From NCBI GenBank assembly GCA_024236075.1, contig JACKLE010000002.1:1-64000 (forward strand): a DNA stretch of 64,000 nucleotides. Reading direction: 5' to 3'. The stretch comes from Alphaproteobacteria bacterium. GTDB lineage: Bacteria; Pseudomonadota; Alphaproteobacteria; JACAEB01. The translations under genes and the position numbers were made by a program. The notes below the pieces were generated by a model. It was not told where the DNA came from and did not search any database. It saw nothing but the letters and a program-made list of their open reading frames with translations. Shown piece after piece: positions 44,351-51,584 of the stretch. The first letter of the stretch is position 1, and every line of letters begins with the position of its first letter.

Positions 44351-44461
44351 CTATCCCTCCGCCTCCCCCACATGCCGCCCGGCGTCCTGCCGCTTATGCA
44401 GGACACGGACGACCGCGATGCCGGGGGGCGTTTCGACGAAATAGACGACGTGGCTGCTGCT
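44351..44461 (-). pseudogene. ParE/RelE-type toxin, C-terminal remnant
   Basis: Directly after the antitoxin's TAG and in the same frame come 36 codons ending in TAG: SSSHVVYFVETPPGIAVVRV, then LHKRQDAGRHVGEAEG. The S-H-x-x-x-Y, I-x-V-x-R-x-L-H-x-R-x-D-x-x-R-H layout is the last strand pair of ParE/RelE toxins. About 60 residues that should precede it are missing and there is no start codon. It is a deletion product, not an active toxin. Confidence 0.72.
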
Positions 44462-44710
44462 CTAGGCGAGAGATTTGCGGATGCGCCGCAGGGCCGTCCT
44501 GCCGTCGACCGTCCGGCCGGCCCCGAGATCCGCGAGGCCCTTGCCGATCTCGGCGCGGAGCTGCGCGAGCTTCGCGGCCCGTAGCTCGTCGAATTCGGCC
44601 TGCGAGACGGCGACCGCGACGGGCTTGCCGTGCTTCTCGATCGTCATTGGCTCGCGCCGGGTCGCGGCGAGCCGCTGGCCGAACCGGTTCTTGGCGTCCT
44701 GGGCGGCCAT
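44462..44710 (-). CDS. Phd/YefM-type antitoxin, probably orphaned
   Basis: 82 residues: MAAQDAKNRFGQRLAATRRE, then PMTIEKHGKPVAVAVSQAEFDEL. This is the Phd/YefM DNA-binding fold, with D-A-K-N-R-F and the T-I-x-K-H-G-x-P-V-A-V strand. It should neutralise a ParE/RelE toxin and repress its own promoter. The family usually has a Trp a few residues before QDAK; here ATG 44727 in another frame encodes MTGFRKW, so a small frameshift near the start is possible. Its toxin partner is only a remnant. Confidence 0.8.
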   Translation of the reverse strand: MAAQDAKNRFGQRLAATRREPMTIEKHGKPVAVAVSQAEFDELRAAKLAQLRAEIGKGLADLGAGRTVDGRTALRRIRKSLA

Positions 44711-44799
44711 TTTCGGAATCCGGTCATCTCGTGCATCTCAGCCAAAATAGCTTGAACGCCCAGTCTGAAAAAAGGAGGTTGATGGCTTCTCGCTGGCGG

Positions 44800-45321
44800 C
44801 TACACCGGCACCTGGCCGTTCAGGTACCACATGCCTGCGAAGGCGGCGGCGACGGCGGCGAGGTAGCCGGCGAAGAGGCCGGTGTGCTGGGTCGCGAAGC
44901 GCGTGACGGTGCCGCCGGTGAGGGCGCGTCCGGCGAAGAAGAGGATGGCGAGCGGCCAGGAGAGCGAGGCGGCCGTCGACTGCACGCCGGACCAGAAGCT
45001 CTCGCGCTGCTGGAGCGTGTTGCCGCCGAGCGTGAAGGCCGAGGCCGCCGCGGCATAGGCCATCACCACGTCGCCCGACTGCGCCGGCAGGCGAAAGCCC
45101 GTCTGCGCGTGGATCTGGTCGCCGACGGGGCCGAAGACCGTGCGCATCGTCTCCTGATAGAGGCCGATGGCCTGGGCGTAGGCGCCCTTCCATTCGACGA
45201 GGCCGGGAAAGAGCGTGTCGCCCGCGCTCGCGAGCGCCAGAACCGTGACGCCGAGGCTCGCCGCCAGCCACGCATAGGCGAGGAGCTTCATCGGAGAAAA
45301 GGCCTTCAGAAGCGCGTCCAT
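44800..45321 (-). CDS. Membrane protein of unknown function
   Basis: 173 residues. Helices at about 10-33 (PMKLLAYAWLAASLGVTVLALAS), about 83-100 (VVMAYAAAASAFTLGG), about 112-132 (TAASLSWPLAILFFAGRAL) and about 145-168 (GLFAGYLAAVAAAFAGMWYL) suggest four spans. A periplasmic loop of about 45 residues follows the first helix. No family is recognised. The gene is isolated, between the antitoxin and DUF899 on the same strand. Confidence 0.65.
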   Translation of the reverse strand: MDALLKAFSPMKLLAYAWLAASLGVTVLALASAGDTLFPGLVEWKGAYAQAIGLYQETMRTVFGPVGDQIHAQTGFRLPAQSGDVVMAYAAAASAFTLGGNTLQQRESFWSGVQSTAASLSWPLAILFFAGRALTGGTVTRFATQHTGLFAGYLAAVAAAFAGMWYLNGQVPV

Positions 45322-45415
45322 CCTCGCACCCCCATCGCTAGCCCACCCGAGCCGATCATAGTCCGGGGGCGGCGCAGCGGCAATCGCATGCCGCGCCGCC
45401 CCCCGCCGCGCGCCT

Positions 45416-46153
45416 CTACGCCGCGTACTCGTCGCGGAAGCGCACCCAGGCCATGGGGAAGGCGAGGGCGTCCTCGTCGCGGCCCTTCGGCATCAGGTCG
45501 AGAAGGGCGTAGGTGCCGTTCAGCGCGTCGAGCCCGCGCCCATAGGTCGAGTAGGCGTGGAAGATCGCTCCGTCCTCGGACCTGTAGAAGGCGCTGAAGC
45601 CGGGGCGCTCGCCGGACGCGACCGTGCTCGGCGCGTAGTTGTAGGTGCCCGGGCCGCGGCGCGGCTCGCCCTCCTCGAAGGAGACGGCGAAGTCGAAGTT
45701 GAAATCTCCGTCTCCGGACGACACCCACGGGAAGCGCCAGCCGAGCCGGCGCGCATGGGCCGCGAGCTTGGCGGGCGCGGCGCGCGAGACGGCCGCGAAG
45801 CTCACGTCGCGCGCGGCGAGATGGGGCAGGCTCGCATCCATGTGGTCCGCCCAGAAGGAGCAGCTCTTGCAGGGCGCGGCGGCGTCGGGCGCGAACATGA
45901 GGTGCTGCACGAGGAGCTGGCTCCTCCCCGCGAAGAGGTCGGCAAGGCTCGAGCGGCCCTTCGCGCCTTCGAACGTGTACGTCTTGTCGAGGCGCACGAA
46001 AGGCAGCGCGCGGCGCAGGCGCGCCACCTCGTCGCGCCGGCGCGTGAGCGCCTTCTCCGCCGCGAGCAGCTCCAGGCGCGCCGTCAGCCAGTCCTCGCGC
46101 GACACGGCGCGCGCGGCCTTCTCCTCGACGTTCGGTTCCATGGCCGGATGCAT
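45416..46153 (-). CDS. DUF899 thioredoxin-like protein
   Basis: 245 residues from ATG 46153, after AAGGAGAGAGA. The DUF899 core is present: LLAAEKALTRRRDEVARLRRALP, YTFEGAKGRSSLADLFAGRSQLLVQHLMF (parts), PCKSCSFWADHMD, and FSAFYRSEDGAIFHAYSTYGRG. CKSC near residue 110 is a CxxC that suggests redox activity in a thioredoxin fold. The biochemical role of the family is not known; members are often found with ArsR-type regulators. A nested palindrome at 46206-46261 lies directly upstream. It is divergent from the small membrane protein gene. Confidence 0.88.
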   Translation of the reverse strand: MHPAMEPNVEEKAARAVSREDWLTARLELLAAEKALTRRRDEVARLRRALPFVRLDKTYTFEGAKGRSSLADLFAGRSQLLVQHLMFAPDAAAPCKSCSFWADHMDASLPHLAARDVSFAAVSRAAPAKLAAHARRLGWRFPWVSSGDGDFNFDFAVSFEEGEPRRGPGTYNYAPSTVASGERPGFSAFYRSEDGAIFHAYSTYGRGLDALNGTYALLDLMPKGRDEDALAFPMAWVRFRDEYAA

Positions 46154-46205
46154 TCTCTCTCTCCTTGGCTTGCGGGCGCGCCCCGGGGACGGAGCCGCGC
46201 CATCC

Positions 46206-46261
46206 ATCAACGATGGTGTTGACTATCATCCGATCAGTTGATAGTCAACGAGTACGTTGAT
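46206..46261. promoter_or_regulatory. 56-bp nested palindrome between DUF899 and the small membrane gene
   Basis: GTTGACTATCA (46218-46228) and TGATAGTCAAC (46239-46249) are perfect 11-bp inverse copies. Outside them ATCAAC (46206-46211) and GTTGAT (46256-46261) are inverse copies about the same centre. Each outer half-site also pairs with the nearest inner one, so that there are two 18-bp dyads of form RTCAAC-N6-GTTGAY (46206-46223 and 46244-46261), 38 bp apart. TTGACT boxes lie on both strands. This is a strong operator for a dimeric regulator such as an ArsR/SmtB protein; no such gene lies in the window. Confidence 0.7.
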
Positions 46262-46308
46262 TGATTGCGCGCAAGGTGTCGGCCGCGCGCCCCGGCTAGG
46301 AGGTCCCC

Positions 46309-46578
46309 ATGATCTGCTGCATCCTCGGCGCCATTCTCGCGGGCAACCTCGCTCTGGCGGCGCGGCTCGCCTGGCCGCGGCTCGCCCGGCCGCTGTTCGG
46401 GGGACGGCCGTTGGGAGGGCTCGGCCCGCGCGGGCGGGCGGCGGCGCTCGTCCTGCCTTTCGTCGCGGCGCTCGCCCTCGCCGGGCTCGTCGCGGCGCGC
46501 CCGGCGGGCGAGGGCGCGCGCCTCGCCGCGGGAAGCTTCCTGCCCGCCTGCCTCGCCCCTCGCGCGCATGGCGATTGA
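46309..46578 (+). CDS. Small membrane protein
   Basis: 89 residues from ATG 46309 with a perfect AGGAGGT site 5 bases before it. An N-terminal helix (ICCILGAILAGNLALAARLAW) and a second one (AAALVLPFVAALALAGLVAA) are separated by an arginine-rich loop. Cysteines at 3-4 and 80. No family is recognised. It is divergent from DUF899 across the nested palindrome and may share control with it. The good ribosome site is the main support for its being real. Confidence 0.55.
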   Translation: MICCILGAILAGNLALAARLAWPRLARPLFGGRPLGGLGPRGRAAALVLPFVAALALAGLVAARPAGEGARLAAGSFLPACLAPRAHGD

Positions 46579-46653
46579 GCGCCGGCCGACATCTCTCCAT
46601 ACTGGCGGCCGCGCGGGCGGGGGGACCTGCGGTCCGCCGGGAGGAGGCGCAAG

Positions 46654-47058
46654 GTGAGCTTCGTCGAGAAATCCCTGGGGCCGAACGAGCACGTCGTCGC
46701 GCGCGCGCATTTCCACTGGCTCTACACGGCGCAGGCGCTTCTCGCCCTTCTCGTGCTCGGCGTCCTCGTCATCGGCATCTTCATCTTCGTCGGCATGATG
46801 GTGCGCAAGGCGACGACGGAGATCGCCGTCACCAATCGCCGCTTCATCATGAAGACGGGCCTCTTCCGCCTGGACGCGAAGGAGTTCAGCCTGCGGAACA
46901 TCGAGGGCGTGCGCGTGCACCAGGGTTTCTTCGGGCGCATCTTCGGCTACGGCAAGCTCACCATCGAGGGCACCGGCACCGACCGCTACGAGCTGCCGAT
47001 CATCGCCGACGCCATCGCCTTCAGCTGCGCGATCGAGACCGCCCGCGAGAAGATGTGA
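46654..47058 (+). CDS. PH-domain (bPH2/YdbS-like) membrane protein
   Basis: 134 residues from GTG 46654, with GGGAGGAGG upstream. One long or two short membrane helices (WLYTAQALLALLVLGVLVIGIFIFVGMMV) are followed by the bacterial PH-like domain: TEIAVTNRRFIMKTGLFRLD, EFSLRNIEGVRVHQGFFGRIFGYGKLTI (parts) and GTDRYELPIIADAIAF. The bPH2 fold occurs in membrane proteins of unknown or lipid-related function. It follows the small membrane gene by 75 bp and converges with the Sel1 lipoprotein gene. Confidence 0.88.
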   Translation: MSFVEKSLGPNEHVVARAHFHWLYTAQALLALLVLGVLVIGIFIFVGMMVRKATTEIAVTNRRFIMKTGLFRLDAKEFSLRNIEGVRVHQGFFGRIFGYGKLTIEGTGTDRYELPIIADAIAFSCAIETAREKM

Positions 47059-47089
47059 GGCCTCGCGGGCCGGCGCCCGGCGACCTCCG

Positions 47090-48529
47090 TCAGGCCCCGG
47101 ACGACATCTTGCGCAGGGACTCGCAGGCGGCGGCGTTGCCGGCCTTGCAGCCCATCTCGTAGGCCGCGAGCGCGCCGGGCACGTCCTTCGGGCCGCCTTC
47201 GCCCTTGGCGCGCATGACGCCGAGATTCTTGCAGCCGAGGCCGTTGCCCCCGGCGCAGGCGGTCTCGAAAGCCGCGCGGGCGCCCACGGGATCGGCGGGG
47301 CCGCCCTGGCCGAAATACATCATCTCGCCGAGCCCCTCGCAGCCGGCCGCGCCCTTGTCCTTGCAGGACCTGGCGTAGTAGGCGCGCGCGGATGCCGGGT
47401 CGATGGCGCCGCCCTCGCCGTTGCGCAGCATGTAGGCGAGGTTGCTGCAGCCCTTGGGGTTCGACGCCTCGCAGGCCTTCTTGTAGGCCGCGCGCGCGCC
47501 CGCCAGGTCGGCGGGGCCGCCCTCGCCCATTTTCAGCAAGACGCCGAGATTGTTGCAGCCCTTGCCGTCATTGCCCCGGCAGGCCTTGTCGTAGGCCGCG
47601 CGCGCGCCGACCGCGTCGACGGGCCCGCCCTCGCCCTTCTCGAGGGTGAGGCCGAAATCGTAGCAGGCCCTCGCAAAGTCGAGATCGCACGCCTTCTTGA
47701 GGACGGTCCGCGCGCCCGGGTGGTCCTCGCCCCCGCCATCGCCGTTGAGGCGCATGATCCCGAGATTGAAGCATCCGCGCGGGTCGTTCGCGGCGCAGGC
47801 CGTCTGATAGTCGCGGCGCGCGCCGGCGGGGTCCTTCGGGCCGCCGCGCCCGGTCTCCTTCAGATAGCCGAGATTGGTGCAGGCGCGCGCGACGCCGCCC
47901 GTGCAGGCCTTGGCGTTGAGGGCCCGCGCGCCGGCCTCGTCGGGAGGCCCGCCTTCGCTCTTTTCCAGCATCAAAGCGAGATTGACGCAGGCCATCAATT
48001 CGCCGCCGTCGCAGCCCTGCCGATAGGCGGTGCGGGCTCCGGGCGCGTCCGCCGGCCCGCCTTCGCTGCGCTGGCGCATGACGCCGAGATTGTGGCACGA
48101 CAAGGCGTCGCCGCTGCGGCAGGCCTTCTCGAAGACGAAGCGCGCCCCGCTCAGGTCCTTCGGCCCGCCATCGCCCCGATACAGCATGACGCCGAGCTGG
48201 CCGCAGGCGCTCGCGACGCCGCTGTCGCAGATCCGCGTGAGCGCGGCCCGCACCGAGGCCTCGTCCGTGGACTGCACGACGGGCACGCGCAGGGCCGCGA
48301 GCTCCACGGGCGCCGCCGCGTCGCGCGCGACGTGCGAGCGCACGGAATCGTCCGCCGGCCCCCTATCGGAGGGCTCGGCGAGATCGAAGGCGGCAAGGAC
48401 CCGCTCGGCCGCGCCCTCGCTCGCCGCGCCGTTCCGCTCCGCCGTTTGAGGCGAATTGCCGCCCGCGCATCCCCACAGGATTGTGCCGGCGAGCATGAGC
48501 CCCGCCGCCTGCCCCAGTCGCCCAAGCAT
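47090..48529 (-). CDS. Cys-paired Sel1-repeat lipoprotein
   Basis: 479 residues. The signal MLGRLGQAAGLMLAGTILWGC gives lipidation at Cys21. After a disordered stretch (30-95) come ten Sel1-like repeats of about 36 residues, each with two cysteines bridging the helix pair (for example ACGQLGVMLYRGDGGPKDLS, SCHNLGVMRQRSEGGPADAP) and the loop GxGGPxDxxGAR. The layout is that of Helicobacter Hcp-type cysteine-rich Sel1 proteins, which are disulfide-stabilised and secreted. Probable outer-membrane lipoprotein. Function unknown; may act as a protein-binding scaffold. Lies downstream of the CYP153 gene on the same strand. Confidence 0.88.
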   Translation of the reverse strand: MLGRLGQAAGLMLAGTILWGCAGGNSPQTAERNGAASEGAAERVLAAFDLAEPSDRGPADDSVRSHVARDAAAPVELAALRVPVVQSTDEASVRAALTRICDSGVASACGQLGVMLYRGDGGPKDLSGARFVFEKACRSGDALSCHNLGVMRQRSEGGPADAPGARTAYRQGCDGGELMACVNLALMLEKSEGGPPDEAGARALNAKACTGGVARACTNLGYLKETGRGGPKDPAGARRDYQTACAANDPRGCFNLGIMRLNGDGGGEDHPGARTVLKKACDLDFARACYDFGLTLEKGEGGPVDAVGARAAYDKACRGNDGKGCNNLGVLLKMGEGGPADLAGARAAYKKACEASNPKGCSNLAYMLRNGEGGAIDPASARAYYARSCKDKGAAGCEGLGEMMYFGQGGPADPVGARAAFETACAGGNGLGCKNLGVMRAKGEGGPKDVPGALAAYEMGCKAGNAAACESLRKMSSGA

Positions 48530-48675
48530 GGCCGTTCCCTTCCCCGTGCGTTCCCCGAGGAACCCTAGATGCAGGGCGGAAAGGCGGCAAGATAGACGAA
48601 TCGTCCATTGGACGGCCGGCACGCGGGCGATCCACGCCATTGCTCCGTACCGGGATCGAATGGCCTCGGGGGCCG

Positions 48676-49971
48676 CTAGTGAATCCGTACCGGGAGCTTC
48701 GTGTAGCCCTTGACGAAATGGGAGGGCACGCGCTCGGGCTCGCCCACGACCTCGATGCGGTCGAAGCGCTTGAGGATCTCCTCCCAGAGGATGGCGAGCT
48801 GAAGCTCGGCGAGTCGGTTGCCGACGCAGCGATGGATGCCGAAGCCGAAGGAGAGGTGCTGGCGCGGCCTCGCGCGGTCGATGACGAGCTCGTCGGGGCG
48901 CTCGATCGCGGCCTCGTCGCGATTGCCCGAGACGTACCACATGACGACCTTGTCGCCCTTGGCGATCTTCTTCTCCCCGAGCTCGGCGTCCGCGAGCGCG
49001 GTGCGGCGCATATGGGCGAGCGGCGTCTGCCAGCGGACGATCTCGGGCACCATGCTGGCGACGAGCCCGTGATCCGCGCGCAGCTTGTCGTACTCGCCCG
49101 GGAAGAGGTTCAGCGCCAGCACGCCGCCGGTCATCGAATTGCGCGTCGTGTCGTTGCCGCCGACGATGAGCAGGATGAGGTTGCCGAGATATTCGCGCGC
49201 ATCCATGCCGCGCGTCGCCTCGCCATGCGCCATCATGGAGATGAGGTCGGGCCGGGGAGCCTCGTTGACGCGCGCGTTCCAGAGCTCGGTGAAATAGGCG
49301 AGGCATTCGAGCAGCTCGCGCCGCCATTCCTCGTCGGAGGCGACGATGGCGCGGTTGTTGCGGCCCGTGGCGACGTCGGACCAGCGCGTGAGCTTGCGCC
49401 GGTCGGCCAGGGGAAAGTCGAAGAGCGTCGCGAGCATCAGCGTGGTGAGCTCGATCGAGACGCGGTCGACCCAGTCGAAGGTCTCGCCGCGCGGCAGCCC
49501 GTCCAGCACCGTCGCCGTGCGCTCGCGGATGAGGCCGGCCATGCGCTCGAGATTGTCCGGCGCGACGATGGGGCTCACGGTCTTGCGCTGCACGTCGTGC
49601 TTCGGGGGGTCCATCGCGATGAACATCGGCAGCGGAAAGTCTTCGAGCTGATCGACGATGGTGATGCCGCCGAGCCGCGCGTCGGACGAGAACACCTGAT
49701 GGTTGGTGTCGACCGCCATGATGTCCTTGTAGGTCGTGACCGACCAGTAGGGACCCTGCGGCGAGGCGGGGCAGTAGTGCACCGGGTCCTCGCGCCGCAG
49801 CCGGGCGAAATAGGGCCAGTGCGCGTCGCGGCGGAAGAGCTCGGGGTTCGCGACGTCGATCTCCTCGACCGGCAGGCTCGCGAGGTCGAGATCGGCGCGC
49901 GCGCGCCAATAGGCCTGGACAGCCTCGGTGTCGTGCACCGAGGGAATGGCGGGATGCGCCGGCACGTTCAT
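48676..49971 (-). CDS. Cytochrome P450 of the CYP153 (alkane terminal hydroxylase) type
   Basis: 431 residues. The heme ligand is FGFGIHRCVGNRLAELQ, Cys382. The I-helix is LLIVGGNDTTRNSM, and the K-helix is EIVRWQTPLAHMRR. Blocks such as PLPMFIAMDPPKHDVQRKTV and DDLISM-like PRPDLISMMAHGEATRG, with LSFGFGIHRC, are the near-invariant blocks of CYP153 alkane hydroxylases. It should put a hydroxyl on the end of medium-chain alkanes using ferredoxin and a reductase, neither of which is nearby. No membrane anchor is seen. The AraC-type regulator usual in CYP153 operons is also absent. Confidence 0.92.
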   Translation of the reverse strand: MNVPAHPAIPSVHDTEAVQAYWRARADLDLASLPVEEIDVANPELFRRDAHWPYFARLRREDPVHYCPASPQGPYWSVTTYKDIMAVDTNHQVFSSDARLGGITIVDQLEDFPLPMFIAMDPPKHDVQRKTVSPIVAPDNLERMAGLIRERTATVLDGLPRGETFDWVDRVSIELTTLMLATLFDFPLADRRKLTRWSDVATGRNNRAIVASDEEWRRELLECLAYFTELWNARVNEAPRPDLISMMAHGEATRGMDAREYLGNLILLIVGGNDTTRNSMTGGVLALNLFPGEYDKLRADHGLVASMVPEIVRWQTPLAHMRRTALADAELGEKKIAKGDKVVMWYVSGNRDEAAIERPDELVIDRARPRQHLSFGFGIHRCVGNRLAELQLAILWEEILKRFDRIEVVGEPERVPSHFVKGYTKLPVRIH

Positions 49972-50116
49972 GGCTTTCTCCCTTGCGCGGCCGCCTCGGG
50001 GCGGATCTTTGGGCGCCAGTATGCCCCCGCCGCTCGCGGGCGCAAAGGCGGCGCCCATTGCGCGCGGGGGCGCGCCCGGTCTATGCGGTTGCCGGCAAAC
50101 GCCTCGAGGAGCCCCC

Positions 50117-50866
50117 ATGGCCGGCCATTCGCAGTTCAAGAACATCATGTTCAAGAAGGGCGCGAAGGATGCCCGCCGCGCCAAGCTTTTCACCAAGCTC
50201 GCGCGCGAGATCACGGTCGCCGCGAAGGCCGGCCTTCCCGACCCCGCGATGAACCCGCGCCTGCGCCTCGCGGTGCAGAACGCGCGCGCCCAGTCCATGT
50301 CGAAGGACGTGATCGAGCGCGCCATCAAGAAGGCGCAAGGGGGCGATGCGGAGAGCTACGAGGAGGTGCGCTACGAGGGCTTCGGGCCCGGCGGGGTCGG
50401 CATCATCGTCGAGGCGCTGACCGACAACCGCAACCGCACGGCCGGCGAGGTGCGCGCGGCCTTCACCAAGAACGGCGGCAATCTCGGCGAGACGGGCGTC
50501 GTCTCCTTCATGTTCGCGCGGGTGGGCATCGTCTCCTATCCGGCGGATGCCGGCGATGCCGAGGCCATGCTCGACGCCGCGATCGAGGCCGGCGCGGACG
50601 AATGCGAGTCGCGGCCGGAAGGCCACGAATTCGTCACCTCGGTCGAATCGCTCAATGATGTGCGCGCGGCCCTTGAGGAGCGCTTCGGCGAGGCCGAGAG
50701 CGCCAAGCTGGTGTGGCGGCCGCAGAGCCTCGTCGCGGTCGAGGACGAGGAGGTCGCGGCGAGCCTCCTCAAGCTTCTCGACATTCTCGAGGACAATGAC
50801 GACGTGCAGAGCGTCACCGCCAATTTCGAGATGTCGGACGAGGTGATCGCCGCCGCCGCCGGTTGA
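50117..50866 (+). CDS. YebC/PmpR-family DNA-binding protein
   Basis: 249 residues. It starts MAGHSQFKNIMFKKGAKDAR, the YebC signature, followed by KLFTKLAREITVAAKAG and NARAQSMSKDVIERAIKKAQG, then EEVRYEGFGPGGVGIIVEALTDNRNRTAGEVR (parts). YebC proteins act as transcriptional regulators or as helpers of translation at proline runs. It lies 18 bp before ruvC, the usual place. GAGGAG precedes ATG 50117. It re-starts the conserved gene order after the accessory segment. Confidence 0.93.
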   Translation: MAGHSQFKNIMFKKGAKDARRAKLFTKLAREITVAAKAGLPDPAMNPRLRLAVQNARAQSMSKDVIERAIKKAQGGDAESYEEVRYEGFGPGGVGIIVEALTDNRNRTAGEVRAAFTKNGGNLGETGVVSFMFARVGIVSYPADAGDAEAMLDAAIEAGADECESRPEGHEFVTSVESLNDVRAALEERFGEAESAKLVWRPQSLVAVEDEEVAASLLKLLDILEDNDDVQSVTANFEMSDEVIAAAAG

Positions 50867-50884
50867 GCGAGGACAAGGGCCGGG

Positions 50885-51388
50885 ATGCGCATTTTGGGTC
50901 TCGATCCGGGCTTGCGGTCGACCGGCTGGGGCGTCGTCGCGCTTCAGGGCACGCGCCTCGCCCATATTGCGCACGGCGTGGTGTCGCCCTCCGCGAGCCT
51001 CGATCTCGGCCGCCGGCTCGTCGCGATCTTCGATGCCGTCGGCGCGGTCCTCGCCGAGCACGCCGTCGAGCACGCCGCCATCGAGGAGACCTTCGTCAGC
51101 CGCGACGCGCGCGGCACGCTGAAGCTCGGCCAGGCGCGGGCCGCCGCCCTGCTCGCGGCCGCCAAGGCGGGGCTCGACGTCGCGGAATACGCGCCCAACC
51201 TCGTGAAGAAATCCGTGGTCGGCGCGGGGCACGCGGGCAAGGAGCAGGTACGCTTCATGGTGATGCGGCTTCTGCCCGCCTGCGAGGTCGCGAACGAGCA
51301 CGCCGCCGACGCGCTCGCGGTCGCCATCTGCCACGCCCATCACGGCCTCGCGCCCGCGCGCCGCCTCGCCGCGGGGGCCGCGCGATGA
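50885..51388 (+). CDS. ruvC: Holliday junction resolvase RuvC
   Basis: 167 residues. The acidic catalytic residues sit in MRILGLDPGLRSTGWG (Asp7), AIEETFVSRDARGTLKLGQARAAAL (Glu) and ANEHAADALAVAICHAH (two Asp-type residues). It cuts Holliday junctions symmetrically with RuvAB. It is the second gene of yebC-ruvC-ruvA-ruvB. The normal tight ruvC-ruvA junction is stretched to 196 bp by palindromic repeats. No LexA box is seen before yebC. Confidence 0.95.
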   Translation: MRILGLDPGLRSTGWGVVALQGTRLAHIAHGVVSPSASLDLGRRLVAIFDAVGAVLAEHAVEHAAIEETFVSRDARGTLKLGQARAAALLAAAKAGLDVAEYAPNLVKKSVVGAGHAGKEQVRFMVMRLLPACEVANEHAADALAVAICHAHHGLAPARRLAAGAAR

Positions 51389-51457
51389 GGGGGCGCCATT
51401 GGCACGCCTTTGCCGCAACTTCGAAGGCCCATGCCTTGCGGGACGTCGCTCCAGGGT

Positions 51458-51568
51458 TCCTCTCCCATCGGGAGAGGACAGGTGAAGGGCCCGCCCACCG
51501 GGATGGATGCGGGCGTTTGCCCCTGCGCCGCCCGTCCCCTCGCCCCGACCCTCTCCCCAGGGAGAGGG
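51458..51568. repeat. Pair of inverted hairpin repeats between ruvC and ruvA
   Basis: First unit: TCCTCTCCC and GGGAGAGGA with a 3-base loop (51458-51478), followed by CAGGTGAAGGG. Second unit: CCCTCTCCC and GGGAGAGGG with a 2-base loop (51549-51568), preceded by CCCCTCGCCCCGA, so it is in opposite orientation. The same layout occurs at 41196. Repeats of this form are common between genes in Rhizobiales. They may form a long stem and could affect ruvA expression. No gene is present in the 196-bp gap. Confidence 0.65.
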
Positions 51569-51584
51569 GGACGAGAGGGCAGTC

